A stretch of 55,548 nt of DNA, taken from assembly GCA_018066865.1 (NCBI GenBank), contig JAGPVT010000074.1, positions 1 through 55,548 on the forward strand, read 5' to 3'. The position numbers and the translations under genes were made by a program. The notes under the pieces are model-generated. The model saw only the letters and a program-made list of their open reading frames with translations. It ran no database searches and had not been told where the DNA came from. The stretch comes from Marinobacter sp. Lineage in GTDB: Bacteria; Pseudomonadota; Gammaproteobacteria; Pseudomonadales; Oleiphilaceae. Within the stretch, counting starts at the first letter, position 1. Every line of letters starts with the position of its first letter. This document shows positions 26,964-37,543 of the stretch, piece by piece.

Positions 26964-28484
26964 CTAACGGATGATAATTTCGTACATGTCAATTCTGCGG
27001 TCTTTAAGGTTGGTTACTGACCCCTCGTTCCTTACCAATGTGAGCTTTTCCAGGTCCATATCCGAAAACATGATCATCTCGGTATTGGGCGTTGTCTCTG
27101 CCATCACGGCGTCGTGAGGGAAGGCGAAGTCAGACGGTGAGAACACCGACGACTGGGCATATTGCACGTCGAGGTTTTCTACTTTAGGCAGGTTCCCTAC
27201 GCTGCCGGTGATTACCACATAACACTCGTTTTCAATGGCCCGCGCCTGGGCGCAATGACGAACCCGCAAATAGCCGTTTTTGGTATCCGTCCAGAAGGGC
27301 ACACAGATAATGTCGACTTCATTAATCGCTGCGATTCGACCCAGTTCCGGGAACTCGATGTCATAACAGATGAGAATCGCGACCCGCCCGGAATCTGTAT
27401 CGAAGACTTCAAACTTGTTCCCGCCTTCAACAACCCAGTCACGACGTTCGTGGGGCGTAATGTGGATCTTGCGTTGCTCGTCCACTCGGCCATCGCGGTG
27501 GCACAGGTAAGACACATTATAAACCCGGTCGTTCTCAAGCAGTGGCATGGAGCCGGTGATGATGTTGATGTTATAGCTGACCGCCATGTCAGACATTCTG
27601 TCCCGGAACTGCTGGGTAAACCCTGCAAGGAAGCGAATAGCGCGAGTCTGATCCACCTGATCGGTCAGCCCCATCAACGGTGCGTTAAAAAACTCAGGGA
27701 AGAGTGCGAAGTCGCTCTTGTAATCAGACAGCGCATCCACGAAGTACTCAACCTGTTCCAGCACCTCTTCAACGGATCCGAATTCACGCATCTGCCACTG
27801 AACTGCGCCCATCCGGACCTGCGTTTTCTTTTCGTTCAGCACCGAGGAGGGCGGGGTATAGAGGATGTTCCGCCATTCCAGTAAGGTGGCGTACCCTTGG
27901 GATTTTTCATCCTCCGGGAGGTATTTGTGCATCAGCCGGGTGACCTGAAAGTCGTTCGACAATTGGAAGCTCAGAATCGGATCGTAAATATCTCTGCGAT
28001 CGACCCGGTCAATGTATTCAGCAGGCGAATACTGATCTGCATACTTGAAATAGCCAGGTATGCGCCCACCAGCAAGGATGGCGCGCAAGTTTATGGACCG
28101 GCAGAGTTCTTTGCGAGCTTCATACAACCGCCGCCCAAGGCGGTAGCCGCGGTATTCCGGGTGAATGAATACATCCAGCCCATAAAGGGAATCACCTTTC
28201 GGGTCGTGCCTGATCTGTTCGTTCCGTTTAATCAGATCGTCATAAGTATGAGGGTTGCTGAATCGCTCATATTTAACAGACACGGTGAGCGCGACGGCAA
28301 CGAGCTGGCCTTTGTCTTCAATGCAGATCTGGCCATCCGGGAACTGTTCAACCAGTGCCTTGATGGTGTCCTTTGGCCAGGCGCCGCCAATATCGTCATA
28401 AACACGATCCATTAACACCTGAAGTTGCTCGTAATCATCGAGTGTCAGGTTGCGCAGATTGAGATGCAGTTCTTCATGGGCCAT
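26964..28484 (-). CDS. GNAT acetyltransferase-carbon-nitrogen hydrolase fusion
   Basis: A 506-residue two-domain enzyme. Residues about 8-190 are a GNAT domain (LDVFIHPEYRGYRLGRRLYEAR holds the acetyl-CoA loop). Residues about 222-500 are a nitrilase-superfamily hydrolase with a complete triad: E264 in FPEFF, K339 in RKIHITPHE and C373 in ILICYDIEFPE. The family is widespread and usually annotated only by its domains; the substrate is unknown. AGGAG stands 9 nt before the ATG. It diverges from the chemoreceptor gene. Confidence 0.9.
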   Translation of the reverse strand: MAHEELHLNLRNLTLDDYEQLQVLMDRVYDDIGGAWPKDTIKALVEQFPDGQICIEDKGQLVAVALTVSVKYERFSNPHTYDDLIKRNEQIRHDPKGDSLYGLDVFIHPEYRGYRLGRRLYEARKELCRSINLRAILAGGRIPGYFKYADQYSPAEYIDRVDRRDIYDPILSFQLSNDFQVTRLMHKYLPEDEKSQGYATLLEWRNILYTPPSSVLNEKKTQVRMGAVQWQMREFGSVEEVLEQVEYFVDALSDYKSDFALFPEFFNAPLMGLTDQVDQTRAIRFLAGFTQQFRDRMSDMAVSYNINIITGSMPLLENDRVYNVSYLCHRDGRVDEQRKIHITPHERRDWVVEGGNKFEVFDTDSGRVAILICYDIEFPELGRIAAINEVDIICVPFWTDTKNGYLRVRHCAQARAIENECYVVITGSVGNLPKVENLDVQYAQSSVFSPSDFAFPHDAVMAETTPNTEMIMFSDMDLEKLTLVRNEGSVTNLKDRRIDMYEIIIR

Positions 28485-28598
28485 TCAGCGGGGCTCCTGT
28501 ATGGCGGGGAATGGAATTAACGACCAAGTTTATCAGAAGGCACTAAAGAGTTCGCACACGCTGCCGAAAACCAGTGCAACAACCATCGGGAGTAAACT

Positions 28599-30485
28599 GT
28601 GCATCTAAACTTCGGTCAAAAGCTGTTGGTCACCTTCGGTATCCTGCTTGTTCTGGTGATGGCCGCCTTCACCATTTCCGGCAATCTCAGGTTGCAGAAC
28701 ACGACTGAAACCTATGTCGATGCCTTGATTGAAAACACGGTGGAGCAGAATACGTCAAGTATTGCCGATTGGCTCAATACTCGGCTAAAGATGACCGAAG
28801 CCACAGCCAAGGCACTGGAAACGGTGAGGGGAGATCAGCAAGCCCGCACCTTGCTCCAGGCAATTTCGACCGGGGGTAACTTCAAGGATGTGTATGTCGG
28901 CCGTAACGATGGCTACATGCTCATGAAAACAGAAGCAGATGAGGCTTCTCTGCCATCAGACTACGATCCTCGAGTGCGCCCATGGTACAAGAAAGCCATA
29001 GAGTTCGGGCGCTCATCATTTACCGAGCCATACCTTGATGCAGCCACCGGTGAGATCGTCATTTCCACACTTGCGCCCATCGCGCGCGGCGAAAATACGG
29101 GTGTTGCAGGTGGTGATATTACGCTGAAAGCCATTGATGACATGCTGTCTGTAATCAATCTGGCTGGCACGGGCTATGCCGCACTTATCAGCCGCAAGGG
29201 TACTGTGCTTTACCATCCGGAACGGGATCTTATCGGTAAAAACATCAGTTCGTTGCTCGGCCAAGCCCCGAAACTGGACGGGGGCGAGCATGCCTATCAG
29301 AAAGATGACACTCCCTGGAGCGCCGGCTTCCATCGCATCAGTCAGGCTCGTGGTGTGGACTGGTACCTGGGAACCTTCGTTAACGAAGACAAGCTGAACG
29401 CCCCGGTTCGCAGTGCAATCCTGACGGGCCTGATTATCGCGATTATCGGGCTTTTGGTGTCTCTGGTTGTTCTTCATTTGGGCATACGCGCTCTGATGGG
29501 CCCGGTTCGGCGCCTGAATGCTGCGATGGCAGATATCGGCTCAAACGATGCGGACCTGACCCAACGGCTTGATGACAGTGCCCGTGATGAGTTTGGCGAG
29601 CTTGCGGCAAGTTTCAATCAGTTTGTGAAGAAGATTCACGATGTTGTTTTTGAAGTGCAGCAGGGCAGCACAGAACTCGCAACAAACGTAACTTCACTTC
29701 GAAATACGGCGAAAACCAGCCGCAACAGTGTTGATAGCCAGCAGGCGGAAGTGGATATGGTCGCTGCGGCCATTAACGAAATGTCCGCAGCCGCCAACGA
29801 AATCGCCCAGAACGCCCAGCAAACAGCTGACGCTGCGAATACGGCTGATGAAGATAGCCGCGCCTCTCTGGAAACTGTTGCAGCATCGCGGGATGCCGTC
29901 CAGAAACTGTCCCGTGAAGTTAGTGCCGCTGCAGAGGTAATCGACACACTGGGTAGAGATGTTACATCCATAACGTCCGTGCTCGAAGTCATCCAGGGCA
30001 TTGCCCAGCAGACGAATCTGCTGGCCCTGAATGCGGCGATTGAGGCAGCTCGAGCCGGTGATGCCGGGCGCGGGTTTGCGGTTGTTGCTGACGAGGTGAG
30101 AAACCTCGCCCAACGCACTCAGAGCAGCACTGAAGAAATCAATAACATGATTGAGCGCCTGCAAAAAGGCGCCAAAGATGCCGTTGAAGTTATGAAAGCG
30201 TCCACTGCTGTCTCCAATGTCAGTATGGAGAAGGCTCAGGATGCCATGGAGTCGCTGAATCGGATTGCGGACGCAATCACCTCAATAAGCCAGATGACAT
30301 CCCAGATTGCCACGGCATCGGAAGAGCAAACGTCGGTTACGGAAGAGCTGAATTCTTCGATTACCCGGATTGCTGACCTGGGCCAGGAGGCTGCGGCTGC
30401 AGCAAGTGAAAACGATGTTTACAGCGGCCAAATCGAGCAGATCGGGCAAACCCTGGACGGTAACGTATCCCGCTTCAGGGTTTGA
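28599..30485 (+). CDS. Methyl-accepting chemotaxis protein, dCache type
   Basis: A 628-residue inner-membrane chemoreceptor. Helix 1 ([19 protein letters not shown]) is followed by a periplasmic region of about 240 residues with dCache features ([36 protein letters not shown]). Helix 2 ([19 protein letters not shown]) leads to a HAMP domain and a signalling coiled coil whose hairpin reads [20 protein letters not shown]. dCache domains bind small ligands such as amino acids or organic acids; the ligand here is unknown. Start GTG with GGGAG upstream. Confidence 0.93.
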   Translation: MHLNFGQKLLVTFGILLVLVMAAFTISGNLRLQNTTETYVDALIENTVEQNTSSIADWLNTRLKMTEATAKALETVRGDQQARTLLQAISTGGNFKDVYVGRNDGYMLMKTEADEASLPSDYDPRVRPWYKKAIEFGRSSFTEPYLDAATGEIVISTLAPIARGENTGVAGGDITLKAIDDMLSVINLAGTGYAALISRKGTVLYHPERDLIGKNISSLLGQAPKLDGGEHAYQKDDTPWSAGFHRISQARGVDWYLGTFVNEDKLNAPVRSAILTGLIIAIIGLLVSLVVLHLGIRALMGPVRRLNAAMADIGSNDADLTQRLDDSARDEFGELAASFNQFVKKIHDVVFEVQQGSTELATNVTSLRNTAKTSRNSVDSQQAEVDMVAAAINEMSAAANEIAQNAQQTADAANTADEDSRASLETVAASRDAVQKLSREVSAAAEVIDTLGRDVTSITSVLEVIQGIAQQTNLLALNAAIEAARAGDAGRGFAVVADEVRNLAQRTQSSTEEINNMIERLQKGAKDAVEVMKASTAVSNVSMEKAQDAMESLNRIADAITSISQMTSQIATASEEQTSVTEELNSSITRIADLGQEAAAAASENDVYSGQIEQIGQTLDGNVSRFRV

Positions 30486-30502
30486 TTCTGATAGGCGAGT
30501 AA

Positions 30503-31549
30503 TCAGCGATTAAGCAACTCAAGGCGCCGGCGCAGATTATTCAGTGTCTGGCGCCCGACACTGCCAGACTCATCACTCAGGAACGGGTTATCCAGAACGA
30601 TCACCGTGCGTTTACTCAGGTTCAGGGCTTCCACTGCCGCACCGTAATAGCGTTGGAGAAAAGCACCAAAACCGCCGTCCCGGATGGCACGCTCCATCCC
30701 CAGTTGCAGTCGATGGGCGGTCAGATGATCATCAGGCCCCACAAACAGGTATGAGGGCATGGGATAAGCCAATACCAGGTTTGGCTCTATCACCAGCCCT
30801 GAATCGTTCTCAACCGCGAGGTCATTCACAACCTCGCTGACGCCCCTGGCAAAGCAGTCGAAACGGTGGTTCCTCAACATTCCAAACAGAATTTCATAAC
30901 GTGAATGGGTTATTACCGGGATGTGGTTCTCTTTCAAAACCAGCGTGTCGGGCCAGTGCGTACCCTGACCAATTCTCACGCCTCGATCGCGAAGATCCTC
31001 AAGAGAAAGAATGTCCGTAAATAATGGAAGGCTTTCGGGTGTAACAACGCACACACGAAAACCGAGTAACCCGCCATCCACGGGAATCGGTATCGACGTA
31101 AGAAAGGTCTCGCGCTCTACCGACGTCGCCACATTGGCGATATCCACCATGCGATTGCTGTCTCGCGCGAGCTCACGTAGGGCACGCCCCTGGCTGAGTT
31201 CCCCGCTTCGAAGAATGCGAAATTCTCCATACTCGGGTGTTTTCTCCAGCGCAAGGCTAACCAAGGCGTGAATTGCCGGACTGTCGTAATTCCGGTACCA
31301 AAGCACGTAGTCCTGGGAAGAGGGATTTATCGGAACCGGAAAGGCAGAGGAATTTTGCGGTATCGAGGGCACTTCAATGATATCGCTGGCATCACTTATC
31401 TCATTAACGCGGCCCCATAGCGGCGCTGATAAAAACGCGAGCAAAAACCCCAGATAGACCAGGGGCCTGAAACTCGCTTTGAAACACATTAATGAGCCGT
31501 CGGCATATCGCAATTTCCGAACCCTTTTGCCTGACTTTTCCGAATCCAT
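30503..31549 (-). CDS. Periplasmic solute-binding (SBP family 3-like) protein
   Basis: A 348-residue protein. A hydrophobic export segment (YLGFLLAFLSAPLWG) is followed by a two-lobe binding-protein pattern: ARDSNRMVDIANVATSVERE, then LLGFRVCVVTP, LEDLRDRGVRIGQG, FDCFARGVSEV and LGMERAIRDGGFGAFLQRYYG. It lacks neighbouring transporter genes, so it may serve sensing rather than uptake. An internal ATG at 31489 would give a shorter, cleaner signal peptide; neither start has a good ribosome site. Convergent with the chemoreceptor gene. Confidence 0.65.
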   Translation of the reverse strand: MDSEKSGKRVRKLRYADGSLMCFKASFRPLVYLGFLLAFLSAPLWGRVNEISDASDIIEVPSIPQNSSAFPVPINPSSQDYVLWYRNYDSPAIHALVSLALEKTPEYGEFRILRSGELSQGRALRELARDSNRMVDIANVATSVERETFLTSIPIPVDGGLLGFRVCVVTPESLPLFTDILSLEDLRDRGVRIGQGTHWPDTLVLKENHIPVITHSRYEILFGMLRNHRFDCFARGVSEVVNDLAVENDSGLVIEPNLVLAYPMPSYLFVGPDDHLTAHRLQLGMERAIRDGGFGAFLQRYYGAAVEALNLSKRTVIVLDNPFLSDESGSVGRQTLNNLRRRLELLNR

Positions 31550-31701
31550 TCCTGCAGCCCGTCAGCATGACTGCATGGTCATCGCTCTCTATTCCAAAGT
31601 ACATTGCTGTCTATTCATTCGAAACCCCTATTACTTTAGATCAGAATGAATCCAATGAATGTTAATCCTTCAAAAATATTGTAAGAGCGTGTTGCGATGT
31701 T

Positions 31702-31869
31702 TGTCCGGCGTTGACTGAAGACGTTGCTGCAATTCTCGCAGATGCCGACGCCACCGGTCGGGCAAAGTTCACTTTGGAGGGGGAGTTGCGTGACATGGAG
31801 GGTAACCACGTTGCGACATCCATCGCGCAGTACCGGGTTCGCAAGAAAGGGTTTCAGCCTGCAGTGTAG
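31702..31869 (+). pseudogene. Relic of a hotdog-fold thioesterase (DUF4442-like) C-terminus
   Basis: A plus-strand frame of 55 codons encodes CPALTEDVAAILADADATGR followed by AKFTLEGELRDMEGNHVATS and IAQYRVRKKG, ending in TAG. The pattern matches the last third of hotdog thioesterases of the DUF4442/YiiD-C kind. Upstream the frame has no start codon and meets a stop within about 15 codons, so the first two thirds are missing. The stretch 31550-31701 shows nothing else. Confidence 0.5.
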
Positions 31870-31890
31870 AATATGGCAGGAGGCAGGCCC

Positions 31891-33759
31891 TCAAGCCTGG
31901 TTCAGCCGGGCAATGGCAGCGAGGAAAATCTCCCCGTACTTCTCCAATTTGGCAGCGCCCACGCCGCTTACGCCGGCAAGCTCATCGAGCGTTTGCGGCT
32001 TGCGTTCAAGCATATCGAACAGAGTGGTGTCGTGGAAGATTACGTAGGGCGGCACCCCTTGTTTGTCTGCAAGCTCCTTACGACATGCCCGCAAAGCCTC
32101 CCAACCAACGTGATCTGTAACCTGATCCTTGACGGCACTACCGGATCTTCCACTTGAAGACCGGCCAGCTGATTTTTTAACCACCGGATCTTTCCGCAGC
32201 TCAACCTTGTGTTCGCCTTTTAGCAATGGTCTGCATTGCTCGGTCAGTTGCAACGCACCATAGCCTTCCGGGTCTGCTCGCAGGTAGCCATTTGCCACCA
32301 GTTGCCGGAATACCGACTTCCATTCGGTAACAGAGAGCTCTATTCCTATGCCATAGGTCGAAACCTGATGGTGTCCCGATTGCCGAACCCGCTCGTTTTC
32401 CGAGCCCCGCAAGACATCGATCAGGTAAGTGACGCCAAACCGTTGGCCGGTACGAAACACACAGGACAGTGCTTTTTGCACGGCAACCGTGCCATCCCAG
32501 GTTTCAGGCGGATTCAGACAGGTATCGCAGTTACCGCAGGGAACCTCAAGCTCGTCACCGAAATAGTTCAACAGAACCTGGCGACGGCATTTTGTCACCT
32601 CGCACAAGCCCAGCATGGCGTCCAGCTTCTGCCGTTCTACCCGTTTGAAATGATCGTTCCCCTGGGACGCCTCCAGCATCTGCCGCAGCTTGATGACATC
32701 CTGCAGGCCATAAACCATCCACGCGGTGGAAGGTTTACCGTCACGGCCAGCACGGCCGGTTTCCTGATAATAAGCTTCCAGGCTTTTAGGCAGATCCAGA
32801 TGCGCCACAAAGCGCACATCGGGTTTATCAATGCCCATGCCAAAAGCAATAGTCGCAACGATAATCACTCCGTCTTCCCGAAGAAAACGCTCCTGGTTGT
32901 GAGCGCGATCGTTGGACGGCAGCCCAGCGTGATAGGGCAGTGCGGTATAGCCTTTCTGTGCCAGCATCTTTGCTGTGGCATCAACCTTGTTGCGGGACAG
33001 GCAATACACGATGCCGCAGTCGCCTTCGTGTTCAGCCTTGATAAAGTCCAACAACTGTTTGTTTGCATTGGTCTTTGGTGCAATACGGTACTGAATATTC
33101 GGGCGATCAAAGCCACTTATAAAGTGCCGTGCTTCTGTGAGCGAAAGCCTTTCGGCGATCTCCTTGCGGGTGCGCTCGTCGGCAGTGGCCGTCAGTGCAA
33201 TCCGGGGAATCGACGGGAATTCGTTAGCCAGCACTGCCAGTTGCAAATAATCCGAACGGAAATCATGCCCCCACTGGGAAACACAGTGCGCTTCATCAAT
33301 GGCAAACAGCGAGATGGAAGCATCGTGCAGCAGCTCAAGAGTGCGAGGCTGAATCAACCGCTCTGGCGCGCAATACAAGAGGTCGAGTTCGCCTGTACTC
33401 AGGGCATACTCAGTGGCGCGGGCCTGCTCAAAATCCATGGTTGAGTTCAGAAACGCGGCGCGGACACCCAGCTCCCGGAGCGCCGCAACCTGGTCCTGCA
33501 TCAGCGCAATCAATGGGGAAATAACGATGGCCGTGCCCGAGCGAACGAGCGCAGGAACCTGATAGCAAAGCGATTTACCGCCGCCAGTGGGCATCAGCAC
33601 CAGCGCATCACCGCCGGAGGCTACCTCGTGGATAATCTCCCCCTGCAGCGGTCGGAAGGATTCATACCCGAACACCTCATGCAAAACCTGCTCGGGGCTT
33701 CTGCCTGAGGTGGTTGGTCGGTGAGCAGAAAGTTGTTCAAAGTCCTGGTCGGGATACAT
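31891..33759 (-). CDS. recQ: ATP-dependent DNA helicase RecQ
   Basis: 3'-5' DNA helicase of recombination and fork repair, 622 residues and complete. Walker A MPTGGGKS is at 56-63 and the DEAH box with aromatic loop ([15 protein letters not shown]) near 154-168. The helicase C-terminal half has [12 protein letters not shown]. An RQC zinc site ([13 protein letters not shown]...CGNCDTC) and a C-terminal HRDC domain ([20 protein letters not shown]) follow. A 16-bp palindrome lies directly before the ATG where a ribosome site would be expected, and no Shine-Dalgarno is visible. Confidence 0.96.
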   Translation of the reverse strand: MYPDQDFEQLSAHRPTTSGRSPEQVLHEVFGYESFRPLQGEIIHEVASGGDALVLMPTGGGKSLCYQVPALVRSGTAIVISPLIALMQDQVAALRELGVRAAFLNSTMDFEQARATEYALSTGELDLLYCAPERLIQPRTLELLHDASISLFAIDEAHCVSQWGHDFRSDYLQLAVLANEFPSIPRIALTATADERTRKEIAERLSLTEARHFISGFDRPNIQYRIAPKTNANKQLLDFIKAEHEGDCGIVYCLSRNKVDATAKMLAQKGYTALPYHAGLPSNDRAHNQERFLREDGVIIVATIAFGMGIDKPDVRFVAHLDLPKSLEAYYQETGRAGRDGKPSTAWMVYGLQDVIKLRQMLEASQGNDHFKRVERQKLDAMLGLCEVTKCRRQVLLNYFGDELEVPCGNCDTCLNPPETWDGTVAVQKALSCVFRTGQRFGVTYLIDVLRGSENERVRQSGHHQVSTYGIGIELSVTEWKSVFRQLVANGYLRADPEGYGALQLTEQCRPLLKGEHKVELRKDPVVKKSAGRSSSGRSGSAVKDQVTDHVGWEALRACRKELADKQGVPPYVIFHDTTLFDMLERKPQTLDELAGVSGVGAAKLEKYGEIFLAAIARLNQA

Positions 33760-33760
33760 A

Positions 33761-33776
33761 GATTAACCGGTTAATC
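33761..33776. promoter_or_regulatory. 16-bp perfect palindrome at the recQ start
   Basis: GATTAACC is followed by its exact reverse complement GGTTAATC, one base upstream of the recQ ATG. It replaces the expected ribosome binding site. It could be an operator or a small RNA hairpin affecting initiation. No regulator is recognised. Confidence 0.5.
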
Positions 33777-33946
33777 GCTAAGCTGAGGTGAAATCTGGTA
33801 GCGGATCATACCAGATTCAACGCAAGGAATGGCCGCACAGGCTGTCTTTTGGGAGGCAAAGCCGAGGAAGAAACGATACAATATCGCGGCTTTAAGCCAC
33901 GGCTACATGGCTTATCATATTCGTTACTTACAAGAACAGGGTATCC

Positions 33947-35155
33947 ATGCAGGAATTTGACACCATCCGTCCCTATTCGGACGAAGAAACCGGTCCCGCA
34001 ATTCAACGGTTGGTCAACGATCAGGAGTTTCTGGACATGGTGGGGCGCTTCAAGTCGCCGGCACTGGCACGCTGGGCGCCGGCACTCTTGCGTTTTTACA
34101 CCCGCCGCTGGCTTTCTGGCCGCTTTGGCCACTTCACACAGGTGGACGACCTGCAGGCCGGGCTCTCCGGATACATTGGTGATCTGATTGAAAGCACCAC
34201 CACGCGCGTTACAACAAGCGGCGTAGAAAACCTCAGTAAGCAGGGAGCTTACCTGTTTATATCCAACCACCGGGACATTGTGTTTGATCCCATGGTGGTC
34301 AATTATCTGCTGTTCCGAAACAACTTGCGCACTACAAGAATAGCCATTGGCGACAACCTGCTTGCCAATCGAGTGTTTGCTGAAATGATGCGACTGAACA
34401 AGAGCTTTATTGTTCGTCGCAATATGACCAGCCCCCGTGAGATGCGTGACGCCTACATTACGCTTTCGGGCTTTATCAATCACAGCGTTGCCAAAAATGA
34501 AAATATCTGGATCGCTCAGCGTGAGGGGCGCGCCAAAGATGGCCTGGATTTCACCGATCCCGCGATCATCAAGATGTTTTACATGAGCTGCAAAAAAAGC
34601 GGTCTTAGCTTTTCCGAAGCGATGAACAAGCTCCGCATTGTTCCGGTTTCCATATCCTACGAGTATGACCCGTGCGACGGTGACAAAGCCCGCGAGCTGG
34701 AAACCAAGGCCCGTGCTGGCAGCTACAAGAAAGCAGAAGGCGAAGACACCGAACAGATAATGAAAGGCCTCACGGGCTTCAAAGGCCATGTGCATGTGCA
34801 CTTCGGCGCACCCATTATCGATGCTCCCGAAAGCGCAAAAGAGCTCGCAGCGCGGATCGACAGGGAAGTGCACGCCAATTACCACTTGCACGCATCCAAT
34901 CTCATAGCTTATGAAAAACGGGGGCTCCTTTTTGCGCACGACTCTGCGCAGGAGGTTAACAGCCTTGAAGCGATCCGAGACTCCGTAGTGACTGCTGGAA
35001 ACTGGTCAGCGGAGGACATACAGATCGCCCGCCTGGAAATGGAACAAAGGCTGGAGGCTTGCGATCCTGCTATTCGCCCCTACCTATTGGACATGTACGC
35101 CAACCCGGTTCAGACCGCGCTGGATGCAAACACCAGGCAAAACACTCCGGATTAA
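33947..35155 (+). CDS. Glycerol-3-phosphate/1-acylglycerol-type acyltransferase family protein
   Basis: A 402-residue PlsC-domain protein. The block I motif is SNHRDIVFDP (H108 to D114), that is H-x5-D rather than the usual H-x4-D, followed by AIGDNLLANRVFAEMMR, SFIVRRN and IWIAQREGRAKDG in the order expected for blocks II-III. This NHRD form marks a subgroup annotated as acyltransferases without a proven substrate. No membrane helices are evident. It is 36 bp upstream of the esterase gene on the same strand, possibly an operon. Confidence 0.8.
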   Translation: MQEFDTIRPYSDEETGPAIQRLVNDQEFLDMVGRFKSPALARWAPALLRFYTRRWLSGRFGHFTQVDDLQAGLSGYIGDLIESTTTRVTTSGVENLSKQGAYLFISNHRDIVFDPMVVNYLLFRNNLRTTRIAIGDNLLANRVFAEMMRLNKSFIVRRNMTSPREMRDAYITLSGFINHSVAKNENIWIAQREGRAKDGLDFTDPAIIKMFYMSCKKSGLSFSEAMNKLRIVPVSISYEYDPCDGDKARELETKARAGSYKKAEGEDTEQIMKGLTGFKGHVHVHFGAPIIDAPESAKELAARIDREVHANYHLHASNLIAYEKRGLLFAHDSAQEVNSLEAIRDSVVTAGNWSAEDIQIARLEMEQRLEACDPAIRPYLLDMYANPVQTALDANTRQNTPD

Positions 35156-35191
35156 TCCGGACAATCACTTTCGAAAAAAAAGAGGTATCGC

Positions 35192-35851
35192 GTGCAGGAT
35201 CTTAAATACATTGAGCTGGAAACCGGAGCCAACCCGACAGCCGCAGTAATCTGGCTGCACGGTCTCGGGGCCAGTGGGCATGATTTTGAACCTGTCGTTC
35301 CGGAGCTCGGTTTACCAGACGACGCTGCCGTACGCTTTATATTTCCGCACGCCCCCAACCTGCCGGTTACCATCAATGGCGGTATGACCATGCCAGCCTG
35401 GTATGACATCAAAGCGATGGACATTGACCGGATTGTGGACACCGAGCAGTTGATGGATTCTGCCCGCGCTATTGGAAAACTGATTGATCGGGAAATCGAA
35501 CGCGGCATTCCTTCCGAAAACATCGTTATTGCCGGTTTCTCACAGGGTGGGGCGGTTGCTTTCGAAATCGGCCTGACATACCCGAAACGGCTCGCGGGGA
35601 TTCTGGCGCTTTCAACCTACTTCGCCACTGCGAAAACGGTGCAGCCTTCGAAAGCAAACGCAGGTATTCCAATTAATATCTATCACGGAACGTTTGATCC
35701 GATGGTGCCGGAGGCGCTAGGTGTTCGCAGTGTTGAGACGTTAAAAGAAATGGGCTTCGAGCCGGCTTATATGACGTTCCCCATGGAGCACAGCGTGTGC
35801 CTTGAGGAAGTTCAGGAGATCGGGCGTTTCATCCGAAAGCACGCCCTGTAA
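35192..35851 (+). CDS. Phospholipase/carboxylesterase family hydrolase
   Basis: A 219-residue alpha/beta hydrolase of the acyl-protein-thioesterase/carboxylesterase family. It has WLHGLGASGHDFEP, the nucleophile elbow GFSQGGAVAFE, the acid in HGTFDPMVP and the histidine in FPMEHSVC. The triad is intact and the length standard. The start is GTG with AGAGG upstream. It lies downstream of the acyltransferase gene, and a lipid-deacylation role would fit. It ends 26 bp from the convergent trkH. Confidence 0.92.
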   Translation: MQDLKYIELETGANPTAAVIWLHGLGASGHDFEPVVPELGLPDDAAVRFIFPHAPNLPVTINGGMTMPAWYDIKAMDIDRIVDTEQLMDSARAIGKLIDREIERGIPSENIVIAGFSQGGAVAFEIGLTYPKRLAGILALSTYFATAKTVQPSKANAGIPINIYHGTFDPMVPEALGVRSVETLKEMGFEPAYMTFPMEHSVCLEEVQEIGRFIRKHAL

Positions 35852-35877
35852 GGCAACATCTGCAAACTCACTGGTAT

Positions 35878-37329
35878 TCAGCTGCGCCAGAATGCCGGTG
35901 AAAGTACAATCACCACGCTCAGAATCTCCAGGCGCCCCATCAGCATACCGACTGCCAGAATCCACTTGGCGGAATCGGGCAGGGGGCCGAAATTCCCCGC
36001 TGGCCCAATAATATCACCCAATCCGGGCCCAACGTTGGTCAACGCTGTAAGCGCACCGGACAAAGATGTGATGAAGTCCAGCTGCATGGCGGCCAGCGAT
36101 ACGGTGATCAGCGACAGGCAGAGCAAGAAGATAAAGGTATAGGCAATCATCGACGCGATAATATCGTCACTGACTGCGCGGCCGTTGTAGTTACGGGTTA
36201 GCACGGCCCGTGGGTGCAGCAACCGGATCATTTGCTCGCGAAGTATGATCAGGGACAACTGGAACCGGAAAATCTTCATGCCGCCAGAGGTTGATCCGGA
36301 ACACCCACCGATAAACATAAGGAAGAAAAACAACACAAACGTCAACGGCCCCCAGGCTGAATAATCCTCAGAAGCGTAACCAGTAGTTGTTACAACAGAT
36401 GTAACATTAAACAAGGTGGCTACGTAGTTATGAGCCGGGTCAAAAGGCACAGGGGACACAGCCCAGCGGTACAGCGTGAGCAGCGCAGGTATGACAAGCA
36501 GGATGGTTAAAAACAGCCTTACTTGTTGGTCTCTGAATAACACCCCACGTTGGCCGTGGAGTTCGCGTACAAAGAGAAAGAACGGCAAGCTGCCGATCAT
36601 CATGAAAAACGAAGCTTCCACCAGAATCAGATCATTGAACTTGCCCATGCTCTGATCCGAGGTAGAGAAGCCACCGGTGGCGATACTGGTCAAGCCATGA
36701 TTGAACGCATCAAACAGCGTCATTCCCGAAAACCAGTAAGTTACTACCGCTGTGACGGAGAAAAACACGTACACAACGAGCAGGCCGCGGCTCAGGGTTT
36801 TCATTCTGGGGAGGGCTTTATCTGTCCATTCCGATGATTCTGTGGCGAATAGCCGCATACCACCAACTCGCAGGAACGGCAGTACGGCTACGAACATACC
36901 GATTATCCCGATCCCGCCTATCCACTGCAGTATAGAACGCCAAAGGAGTAAATCTCTGTCCATGGTATCCAGGCCACTGAATACCGTCGCACCTGTGGTT
37001 GTTATGCCTGACGCACCCTCAAAAAACGCATCCGCAGCAGAAATGCCATGGTCGCTAAGGTAAAAAGGAAGTGCGGATAGCAGGGAGATAATGAACCAGG
37101 AGGACACCGTGAGCACGAACATGTAGCGCGGTTTCAAATCCCTGGGTTTCCGGTAGGTGGAAACAATACCAAACACACCAATGCCGAAAACAATCGCAGC
37201 GGACTCCACAAACGACACAGTATTCGGCGCTTCCGAGCCAAGCAGGAGAAATATCGGGAGCGTCATGAATATGCTTAACAGCACAAACATGATGCTTACA
37301 ATAAAAATAACTGGATAAAGGTTTCTCAA
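35878..37329 (-). CDS. trkH: Trk-type potassium uptake protein TrkH
   Basis: Membrane K+ channel/transporter subunit, 483 residues, with four pore-loop repeats. The selectivity segments are ITTTGATVF, IATGGFSTS, VTTTGYASED and LTNVGPGLGD, with one central glycine in each. It needs the NAD-binding TrkA gate, which is not in the window. The ATG at 37329 gives MRNLYPVIFIVSIMFVL. The 214 bp before it (37330-37543) holds its promoter and that of acpH but no clear consensus. Confidence 0.94.
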   Translation of the reverse strand: MRNLYPVIFIVSIMFVLLSIFMTLPIFLLLGSEAPNTVSFVESAAIVFGIGVFGIVSTYRKPRDLKPRYMFVLTVSSWFIISLLSALPFYLSDHGISAADAFFEGASGITTTGATVFSGLDTMDRDLLLWRSILQWIGGIGIIGMFVAVLPFLRVGGMRLFATESSEWTDKALPRMKTLSRGLLVVYVFFSVTAVVTYWFSGMTLFDAFNHGLTSIATGGFSTSDQSMGKFNDLILVEASFFMMIGSLPFFLFVRELHGQRGVLFRDQQVRLFLTILLVIPALLTLYRWAVSPVPFDPAHNYVATLFNVTSVVTTTGYASEDYSAWGPLTFVLFFFLMFIGGCSGSTSGGMKIFRFQLSLIILREQMIRLLHPRAVLTRNYNGRAVSDDIIASMIAYTFIFLLCLSLITVSLAAMQLDFITSLSGALTALTNVGPGLGDIIGPAGNFGPLPDSAKWILAVGMLMGRLEILSVVIVLSPAFWRS

Positions 37330-37543
37330 TGAATGCTCGAGCTAGCTGAACCGAGAGAGGGCGTCAGAATACCTGTGGGGACCCCCAACCGCAAGGTTAC
37401 AAGTGGCTTGCCGCTATGTTACACAGGTATTAAAACACCGTCAGTAAAGGCGTAATCACGGTTCTGAATGTGGAAAAGCGATACAGATTGATGCAATCTC
37501 AGTAACTCATAGCAAACAAATTGACCAACCCGGGAACGCAGCG

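Noticed and set aside
32236..33444. Plus-strand frame of 402 codons opposite recQ
   Set aside because: Shadow of recQ, whose helicase motifs are all in place.
33806..34939. Minus-strand frame of 377 codons opposite the acyltransferase
   Set aside because: The plus strand encodes a clear PlsC-family protein; the antisense translation shows no domain.
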